DNA of 64,000 nucleotides from Cymbomonas tetramitiformis (taxonomy: Eukaryota > Chlorophyta > Pyramimonadophyceae > Pyramimonadales > Pyramimonadaceae), in the NCBI GenBank assembly GCA_001247695.2, contig LGRX02034684.1:1-64000 (forward strand), given 5' to 3'. The notes beneath the pieces are model-generated. The model made no database searches. It saw only the letters and a program-made list of their open reading frames with translations, and had not been told where the DNA came from. Each line of letters begins with the position of its first letter. Position 1 is the first letter of the stretch. Positions 33,074 through 41,141 of the stretch are shown here, one piece after another. A program made the position numbers and the translations under genes.

Positions 33074-36000
33074 ATGCCTCCAAAGAACAAAAAGTCAGCA
33101 GCGGCTCCTCAACGAAGTAGCGTGCGCCACAATTACCAAGAGATCTTCGACTCGCATTTTGTCGAACTGAAACCAGAGGCAACTCTGGAAGAGTGTTGGT
33201 TCGGGGACAACCCACGAGGCGACGAGAACGACGGAGAGGCTGTTAAAGCATCTTACGCGCAGCACGGCAAGCTCCGGGATGAACCAGCGATGCTCTGGGC
33301 GGTGCTGCCCTCAAAGCGGCCGCCCCACTACGAGCACGTGCCCAAGCGGTAAGATTCCAAAGCTCTACTAACTGTGCTGTACTGTTTTACCTGATTAGCT
33401 TTCTTCTTTGCGCATTTCTCTGGCAAAACAAGACATCTCAGAGAGTTTTGACATTAATGTCAAAAGCTTTCTTCTTCGCGCATTTCTCTGGCAAAACATG
33501 ACATCTCAGAGAGTTTTGACATTAATGTCAAAAGCTTTCTTCTTCGCGCATTTCTCAGGCAAAACAAGACAACTCAGAGAGTTTTAACATTAATGTCAAA
33601 ACTTTTCTTCTTCGCGCATTTCTCAAGCAAAACAAGACATCTCAGAGAGTTTTGACATTAATGTCAAAAGCTTTCTTCTTTGCGCATTTCTCAGGTAAAA
33701 CAAGACATCTCAGAGAGTTTTGACATTAATGTCAAAACTCTCTGAGATGTCTTGTTTTGCTAGAGAACTGCGCAAAGAAGTAAGCTTTTAACATTAATGT
33801 TAAAACTCTCTGAGTTGTCTTGTTTTGCCTGAGAAATGCGCGAAGAAGAAAGCTTTTGACATTAATGTCAAAACTCTCTGAGATGTCTTGTTTTACCTGA
33901 GAAATGCGCAAAGAAGAAAGCTTTTGACATTAATGTCAAAACTCTCTGAGTTGTCTTGTTTTGCTTGAGAAATGCGCGAAGAAGAAAGCTTTTGACATTA
34001 ATGTCAAAACTCTTTAAGCGGTCATGTTTTGCCTGAGAAATTCACAAAGAAGAAAGCTTTTGACATTAATGTTAAAACGACTCGAGCTGACGAGTTTTGT
34101 TTGCAGGTCTGAAAGCGTTGAGTCCTCACAGAGTCTCAACTTTTTAGTAGACCCTTCTTCATCTTCAGAAGACGAGACAGTTCAACGCCCGATCCCACGT
34201 GGCTGGTACAACTGTGCGGACACGGCGACAGCAAAAAAGCGACGCAAAAACAAGGCTGATGCCAAACGCGATCTGAAGAAACGTAGGGAGAGTTGTCCTC
34301 TGTGGATGCTAGACTCGCAGTGGTAAATGGATGTTTAGCTCAAACATTAGAAAGTGTAAAAATATATAACATTTTATAGAATATTTTATACTGAAACCTT
34401 GCCTTGAAAAGCTGTTGTTTTCTTTTGAAAAAAGGTTTTGTGCCTTTCAGTTACAAGTACGTGTGTATTGACGGGCACGGACGACACGCATTCTACGCGC
34501 ATGCCTTTGCGCACGGCTGCCAGCTTAGGCAGAAAGATGTGGAACCGGGTAATGGCATGTTCCTCACCCACAACGCCAACATCTTGGATGAGACTCTCAC
34601 CCTTGATGAGATCACCACCTTGGCAGTCGCCAAGATCTCGGTTAACGACTCCGGGTCCAAGACCCGGACGTTTTTTCAAGACTACTCGATGTTCAAGTGA
34701 GATCCTTTTTACTTGAATTCTAAACCCTATTTTAAAATATTGCGAGTTTTGAGTTTGTTCGCATATTTTTCAGATGGAACATCTTGGCTTTTCAAAAAAG
34801 CACAAAGAAGAAAGTTAAATCAACGGACCTCTTGGCTCAGTACCAAAGTGATGAGTTCGATCAACGCTTTTTTACGAGGCTTCTCAAGATCGTGGAGTAC
34901 CTCCAGGACAAGCTCAAGATCGAGGAGATCATCCGCCAGTGCAGCAACGCTCTTGGCAAAGGTTGTTGCTTGAACTTTGACTCCTTGTACAGCAACAAGG
35001 AGTTGGAGAGGCTCAACGCGGTCCAGCAAGTGCAAGTCTTCGAGGAGTGCTTGAAGAGCCTGCCTTTCGTTGAAAACACCCAGGGTGGAGGTGTTAGAAA
35101 GATCACTGACGCGAAGAAGTTGAAGGCCGTGGAGACAAGTCCGAAACCGACACGTGTGATTACATCTCCACGGTCCTTCACGGATTGCTGCACGGCGTTC
35201 TGGATGAGGTCCCTCACAATCGATCACATCAATTCCATGGGCGGGAAGGTAATGGACTCTGAGAAAGCGGCCCAATGGATGGAAAGCCTGAATCAGGGAA
35301 AGCTCGACCACGTTCTCTTGGGAGAGGTACGTAGAGCTCTGAAAACTTGTTCTTCTTTTATTTCACTCTTGAAAGATGTTTCTTAAAAAAACACCCCACA
35401 CTTCTTTCAGGCTGACAATCTGAAGGCGCCATCAGCGGTGAATGCTGGCCGTCTGGCTGGAAAGGAGGACCTTTACATGAAGAAGGCCGTGAAGAGGTAC
35501 ATCGATCACTGCCGATGGAAGGAGGTCAGTGAGGTGTCGACAAAAGCCGAAGACGATGATGAGGTTGAAGTTGAGGTTGATGATGCGGGGGATGAAAGTG
35601 GTGAAGAGATGGAGGTGGATGACTTTGCCCTTTCTGAAGAAGAGGATGACGAACGGGACGCCCGACTCCAAAGGAAGCAGGAGCGTAAGAAAGTCGAGGA
35701 GTTCGAGGCCCGCGCGGAAAAACTTACCAGGGTGGAGAAGCGGAATGAAGAGTTCAAAGAAGAACGGTGAGTGCAACTGGGTGGAGTATTTCATGGTTAC
35801 CCCTCACACATCTTGCTCACCTGTTTAAGGTCTCGCAGAAACAAGATGGACGAGTTAGCCGTTGAACTGGAAAAGAAGGAAGCCGAAGACCTGGAGGTGG
35901 AACAGAAGCTCCAAGCTAAGTTGGCGGAGAAGGCCGCAGAGTTACGTGCGGCGAAGTTGCAGAAGAAGGCCGAGGCGGAAGAGGTAGAGAAGGAAGAGGA

Positions 36001-37573
36001 GGAAGAGGTGCCGGAGCCACTCGATCTGTCTAACGTGTCCGTGGACAAGGTTTTGGCCACGGGCGGGCCCTTGCGCAACGGTACGGAGCCTGTTTTTGAT
36101 GAGACACATGCTGAGGAACTCATGAGTTTCATCGCCTTGCGGTGGACTTCTCTTGAATATGAGAAGGATTACCCGGTGTACGTTGAAGTCAAGACAACAA
36201 CTGACCTGAAGAAAGAGGCCAAAGGGGCGGGAAGAAAGAAGAAGCAGGCGGCGGAGCCGAAGGTTATGTTTCGCCTGCGCAAGCACAAGATGGCGGGAGC
36301 TGTGCAAGACCCGATCGTATTGACATCCCGTGCCATCATTGGTGCAGGTAAGCTCTTGTTCATGTGTGGCTTAATTGTTTGTTGTTGGCCAGACATTGCG
36401 GGGGCTGAAAAGAGTTGAGTTCATTGCAGGAATTCCATTGTTGACTTTGGTCCTGGGGACGTACGAGGAGATTGCAAAGGACTTGCATGCCAAGTTGATG
36501 GAGGGAGTCGGGATCGCGGCGGTCATCACGGATGTCCCATGGGGTGACGAGAAGGACACTGGGTACAACACGGAGGTTGAATGGGGTGCAGCATTGCAGG
36601 CAATCAGCACTGTATTTGATCTGAACGCGGCCCTGTCAGAGGACAGCAAGAAGCAGGACCTGGGCAAGGCGGATGGCGAGGCCATCGTGTTCGCAATGGG
36701 AGACATCACGGCATTGAACTGCATAAACCACGAGGCCTCAAAGAACCGTCTGAAGGTACACGGGATGCTTCGCTGTTAGTTTGAGGGTGTGCTTGAAGCC
36801 ACGGGGACTGAAGTGGTATGTTTGCACAGGTATACAAGAACATGCCGGGGTTCGTGCTGTTGGATGGTGTACGCCAAAGTGAGGTACGGGGGAACACACC
36901 CACGGCTTCAGGGCACCTGTACACCACTCTGGCACGTTCCCTGAACAAGCCGAAGCTGGATTACAAGAAGGCGGTGCTGGCAAAGTTCGGCCCGGACTTG
37001 GAGGGTATAGCCGGTGTGCAGACCTTGACTAACTTTTTTTGCGGGAATGTCTTGGGCCCGTTGTCCTTGTTCGAGTACCAATCTTTGGAGGCGGTCCTTG
37101 AGAAGAACGTGAAGGAGTTCGGGGCGAAGGAGAACTGGACTTCCAAAAAGACCTCGGACATGGTGAAATATCTGTGTGAGATGGCAATGGAGCATTACCA
37201 GGAGTACGCGGCGCCGTTCCAGGCTTTGCACTCGACTGGTACATTCAAGCATAACTGCCAGATCACGGGATGTGCGGCTTTGAAGAGCAAGTGTAGCGAG
37301 GACGGCAAGACTTTGGTGGTGGGACAGAAGAGCGTCGAGCTTGGGGAGTATCTGGTGGAGAGGTACACGTCCTCTGCGGGTCAGGTGGTGATGGACCCTT
37401 TCATGGGCTCGGGCAGTGGGGGGATTGCGGCCCTACGAAAGGGCCGCTGCTTCCTAGGCTACGAACAGAAGCAGACCAACTATTTCTCGGCGGTTTTCCA
37501 TCTCAGTTGCGCCCTGCAGAAGATGATTGAGGGCGATGAAGACTTTGTTCTTTTCAAGTATGAGATTCCTTAG
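33074..37573 (+). CDS. DNA methyltransferase B (beta class) of the inner element
   Basis: Eight exons: 33074-33348, 34107-34322, 34451-34696, 34774-35326, 35411-35766, 35830-36347, 36430-36755 and 36830-37573. Every join is GT-AG and in phase, giving 1077 residues. Predicted SAM-dependent DNA base methylase. IAAVITDVPWGDEKD (exon 7) is motif IV; QKSVELGEYLVERYT followed by VVMDPFMGSGSGGIAALRKG and RCFLGYEQ (exon 8) is a textbook motif I block of N4-C/N6-A methylases in beta order. The N-terminal two thirds are element-specific: a basic stretch (KKRRKNKADAKRDLKKRR, exon 2), a long acidic then coiled-coil region in exons 5-6. Motif IV has VPW where PPW/PPY is usual. Intron 1 (33349-34106) contains a large repeat hairpin. 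Ends 15 bp before the right inverted repeat. Confidence 0.85.
33400..34090. repeat. Giant imperfect hairpin of palindromic repeats in intron 1
   Basis: About five units of about 68 bp (GCTTTCTTCTTCGCGCATTT...AAAACAAGACATCTCAGAG, then TTTTGACATTAATGTCAAAA) run forward to about 33727. The same units run inverted from about 33735, giving arms of about 330 bp around a centre near 33730. Each unit boundary is itself the palindrome TTGACATTAATGTCAA (some copies with AACATTAATGTT). It lies wholly within the first intron of methyltransferase B, so a transcript could fold into long double-stranded RNA. Confidence 0.9.
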
Positions 37574-37587
37574 GCCCTCCATAGATA

Positions 37588-37845
37588 TTTGTCATTGTGT
37601 AAGCGGGAAGGTCCCAAAGGATGAAGAGCTGCAGAGTGTAGTTTTTGCCGCGGCACAAGTGTGACAATGGCCGAAAGATGAAGAAGTAGACTGATAATTA
37701 CAGAAGTTCGAAAGGAAGGTCTTACGCGAGTCGAGAAGGGGCGGTACCACCGTGCTAGTATTGAGGTGTAAGAATAGCCTACGGAAAGTTTTGCGCGAGT
37801 CGAGAAGGTGTAGCTTTGCTGCGTTAGTATTGAGGTGCAAAAATT
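37588..37845 (-). repeat. Right inverted repeat of the inner element
   Basis: Inverted counterpart of 28709-28975, beginning about 15 bp after the methyltransferase B stop codon. Confidence 0.8.
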
Positions 37846-37869
37846 GCCAACTGGACAAATCTGTAAAGT

Positions 37870-38077
37870 ATAAGTATGTTGTTAAACGGCCCATTTAGAA
37901 CCCTGTATTTACATAGAAACCTATATGCGGTGCGCGTATCGTAGACGGAGAGTAAAATACGGAGCAAATAAGAGCAACCGCGTGCCGTTAACTAAATTAC
38001 CTCGTAAACACGGACTCTAAATACTAAGAGTTTCACCTCGTTGTATTCATGGGTCCCTCGTAGTGGTGACGAAATTT
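37870..38077. other. Outer-element flank between inner element and DGQHR gene
   Basis: No gene; the 3' flank of the minus-strand gene ending at 38078. Confidence 0.4.
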
Positions 38078-40434
38078 TTACAAATATTGTTTTGGCAAAC
38101 TCGGGTCCTCGGGACCCCGTAACCTCGGCACTTGCGTTTGGTGGAAATAATATCGTACATCAAACCCTAAGGCTGTTAGCGAGGTGCTTATAGCCTCTAG
38201 GGTAAGAACAGGCTGCAGTTCTTTCGGATAGTTCTTCAACTCCAGAGCTTCCTTCCGCCATTCCTCTCCCAGTTTTGGATCCAGTAACCGCAAAATCTGC
38301 AAGCAAGACACGTTGGACACATGTAAGGGGGGCGACACGATTGTCACGCGTGGGTGAGAACTGAAGCTAGCGCCAAAGCTTGACAATCGTATACGATTGT
38401 CACGCGTGGGTGAGAACTGAAGCTAGCGCCAAAGCTTGGCAATCGTATACGATTGTCACGCGTGGGTGAGAACTGAAGCTAGCGCCAAAGCTTGACAATC
38501 GTATACGATTGTCAAGCGTGAGTCAGGGGCGAAGCTAGCGCCAAAGCTTGACAATCGTATACGATTGTCACGCGTGGGTGAGAACTGAAGCTTGACAATC
38601 GTATACGATTGTCACGCGTGGGTGAGGACACATGAGAGAGCGCGGAAGTTTCATACCTTTTGCGCATCCCGCTCGCGCGATTGGAGGAGGGCAACTTTTG
38701 CCGAACGATCCTGAATCCTGGAAATCTCGTTCGAGTAGGCCGCCGCGGTCGTATCGCTCAGATTGTTCCGATACCAAGCGTTACTCTTGGCACTAGCTTG
38801 CCTTACCGGGAATTGTGTAAAATGCGCCAGTTGTTCTTCCGAGGCGTCGGCAATATTCAACAGCAAAATCCATTTATCGTGTTCGTGAGAGTCAACAAGA
38901 CTTTCTGTTTGGTCGGTGTTCGTCAGTGTCCCGATAAGGCTCTGCGCAAACCGAAACTTGTAAAAATCTCATTCATGTACACACGGTATTTTATTGAAAC
39001 GATGAAACAAACGATATCATACAAGGATTGCTTACCAAAACACAAAGAGGTGTTTCTTTCTTCAGAATTATAATCGTTGTGGCCAACCCCTCCAGAGAGG
39101 ACCTATTATTGGTCTCGGTACCGTTCCAGAATGCTTTACGTTTCCTTGCGTCCAGGACAAGGTCAAGCCAGGCGTCATAGCGATGCTGGCCATCCACCAC
39201 GACAAGCTGCATTCGCATGAACTTCTTCTTCACCCACCTCTTGTAGTCGTCAGGATCATTATCGAATAGGCTGAGATAGTCTTTTTCCAGATTGCTCACC
39301 ATTTTATCGAAGTTGATTAATTCCTCAGGAGCCACCGCATCCGCCGCTGCAAGCAACCGAAATGAACTCAGGTCTGACAATCGTATACGATTGTCAAGCT
39401 TTGTAGGAAAGTCCCGAACCCTTGCATAATGCTAGTGCTGACAAGCAATGCCTCACCGGGATAAAACTTGGACATGAGCATTTGCCTATACTCTTCGTCC
39501 GTGTAATAGTGTCCAGTCCACCACGCGATGACATGTGATTTGTCCACCTCCCATCGCTCCATGATGACCTTCTTCTGCTTCTCTATTCCCTCTTGTGAAG
39601 TCGCGCGGGTAAACGAAAGTTGGTTTGCGTCCCCCTCAACATCAGCAGGATGTAACAGCAAGCCAAGAGGGGCAACTAATGGAAGCTTTTTGTCTTCTCG
39701 AGAATTATGCTGGGGACGATAAGTCCATTCTGAGATCACTTTTTTGATATTCAGCGGTCCTGGGAATACGTAGTCTTGCCTGTTGTCGCACCAGTGGTCC
39801 CAGATATCGCTGCCTTACCCTTCGTGTCACGAGCACGCTTTCGCGGTGGTGCACTCCCCGAAGCCTCGGGTGCAGGAGCTGACGCTGCCTCTGGCGCTGC
39901 CTCTGGCGCAGCATCTGCATCAGCTTTTCTCTTACCTAGCATTCTTTTAAGAGTGTTAGCAGTTTTAGTTGCGTTCTGATTCTTCAGTAATGCAACAGCT
40001 GTATCAACTATCTCCCCACCATCTCCACCTTCCACAAGGGCCAGAATTCCTGTCTCGAGGTTTTGCTTCTCCTTCTGTTTATTTGTAGCGGCATACTCGA
40101 GCATTAGCGCAACGACTTGCTCAGCTGGTTGCTGAGCTGGTTGCTGAGCTGGTTGCTGAGCTGGTTTCGGCGCACCAACTTTAATAGTCAGCCTTTGCGA
40201 TTTAGCTGTAGCTTGAGGATCACTTGCGACTGGAGTGGCATCTCCACTTGCGACTGGAGTGGCATCTCCTGCGGTACCTGGAGCAACACCAGCGGCGGGT
40301 AACTCATTTGAACCACCTTCACCGGATGCCATAGATCCGCTCTGAGAGGCCTGTGCACCTCCGGAGGCCATACGCTGTAAATCTCTAATTGTGCCTCCGA
40401 ATTTCTTTCGAGCGGTTTGTTTTGTACGAGCCAT
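38078..40434 (-). CDS. Histone H3-tail-mimic / DGQHR (ParB-like) protein
   Basis: Exons 40434-39936, 39774-39457, 39346-39036, 38941-38657 and 38296-38078; phases agree, 543 residues. The product begins MARTKQTARKKFGG; residues 2-10 equal histone H3 residues 1-9 (ARTKQTARK, including Lys4 and Lys9), and GG aligns with H3 G12-G13. No histone fold follows. Next comes a low-complexity Ala/Pro/Gly region (three AQQP units). Exon 3 has QLVVVDGQHRYDAWLDLVLD, the DGQHR signature of DndB/ParB-like domains. A TATAAATG box (40473-40466) 32 bp above the ATG supports this start; an in-frame ATG at 40566 would add 44 residues. If the intron 39935-39775 is kept, a 227-residue form results that ends with nuclear-signal-like PPRKRARDTKGK. 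Introns 2 and 4 and the promoter carry the element palindrome. H3 match is certain, DGQHR assignment probable. Confidence 0.75.
38334..38613. repeat. Palindrome array in the last intron of the DGQHR gene
   Basis: Exact palindromes at 38382, 38494, 38550 and 38594, a one-base variant at 38438 and a half site at about 38334. They form a 56-bp tandem repeat (spacer CACGCGTGGGTGAGAACTGA then AGCTAGCGCCAAAGCTT). All lie inside the intron 38656-38297. Confidence 0.9.
39376..39395. promoter_or_regulatory. Element palindrome in DGQHR gene intron 2
   Basis: Single exact copy within the intron 39456-39347. Confidence 0.7.
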
Positions 40435-40465
40435 GCAATAATGAAATAAATGACACCCCGACATG

Positions 40466-40473
40466 CATTTATA
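40466..40473 (-). promoter_or_regulatory. TATA box of the H3-tail/DGQHR gene
   Basis: TATAAATG on the minus strand, 32 bp from the ATG at 40434. This implies a very short leader and favours that ATG, which exposes the histone-like residues at the N-terminus once Met is removed. Confidence 0.55.
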
Positions 40474-40640
40474 GGGCTGCAGGTACGCACCTCCCTCACG
40501 CCCGGCAGCCACAGCCTGTGCCTTAGCAGTGGGCTTTCTGACTCTTGATAATCTCCCTGTAGACATCTGTAAAATTATGAATTATTTTAATATTTTCCTA
40601 GTATATATAGATAAAAAATCTATAAATATATCTACTACAA

Positions 40641-41010
40641 TACTCACGTGTGACAATCGTATACGATTGTCAAGCTTCGACCGTACGGTTAATCATATTC
40701 AGATGTGCACGAGTAGTGACAAACTCTTCGCGAATATCCAGGCAGGGTTATACGACATGCAATAGGATACACGATCTCGGCGCTAAGTTCGGCTCTCTCT
40801 CACGTGTGACAATCGTATACGATTGTCAAGCTTCGACCGTACGGTTAATCATATTCAGATGTGCACGAGTAGTGACAAACTCTTCGCGAATATCCAGGCA
40901 GGGTTATACGACATGGAATAGGATACACGATCTCGGCGCTAAGTTCGGCTCTCTCTCACGTGTGACAATCGTATACGATTGTCAAGCTGAAACCGTATGG
41001 TTAATCATAT
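40641..41010. repeat. 156-bp tandem repeat with three palindromes, promoter of the DGQHR gene
   Basis: Units begin CACGTGTGACAATCG and continue AAGCTTCGACCGTACGGTTA; exact palindromes sit at 40652, 40808 and 40964, exactly 156 bp apart. The first two units are almost identical and the third diverges after the palindrome. The block lies 85-420 bp upstream of the possible starts of the 40434 gene and downstream (3') of nothing else, since the SWIM gene ends at 41142. Confidence 0.85.
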
Positions 41011-41141
41011 TCGAATGTGGACGAGAGTGCTAATACATGCAATGGTATACAAAATGTTTTGAATAACGTATATGAAAATGCATACACTGTAAAATATATA
41101 AGATGCCATCACAGATTTACGTTTGTATTCTAGCTAAGCAA

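Larger units (their letters stand above)
28709..37845. mobile_element. Inner element: about 9.1-kb DNA transposon with two divergent genes
   Basis: Imperfect inverted ends of about 260 bp: 28709-28975 mirrors 37588-37845. Shared phrases from tip inward are TTGGCAATTTTTGCACCTCA, TACTAACGCAG, CTTCTCGACTCGCGTAAGAC, GCGGCAAAAACT and GGGACCTTCCCGCTTACAC. The CACCTCAATACTA...CTTCTCGACTCG unit is present twice at each end, like transposase-binding subterminal repeats. The exact tips and target duplication could not be fixed. It contains none of the outer-element palindromes, which supports a separate, later insertion between methyltransferase A and the DGQHR gene. It encodes a SWIM protein (minus) and methyltransferase B (plus) from a shared AT-rich promoter region (32662-33073). 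Confidence 0.8.

Noticed and set aside
25977..38613. CRISPR-like arrays (evenly spaced identical repeats)
   Set aside because: Spacers are repeated too, the repeats are perfect palindromes within spliced introns, and the genome is eukaryotic; there are no cas genes.
38078..40434. A true histone H3 gene
   Set aside because: Only the first nine tail residues match; nothing resembling the H3 core helices follows.
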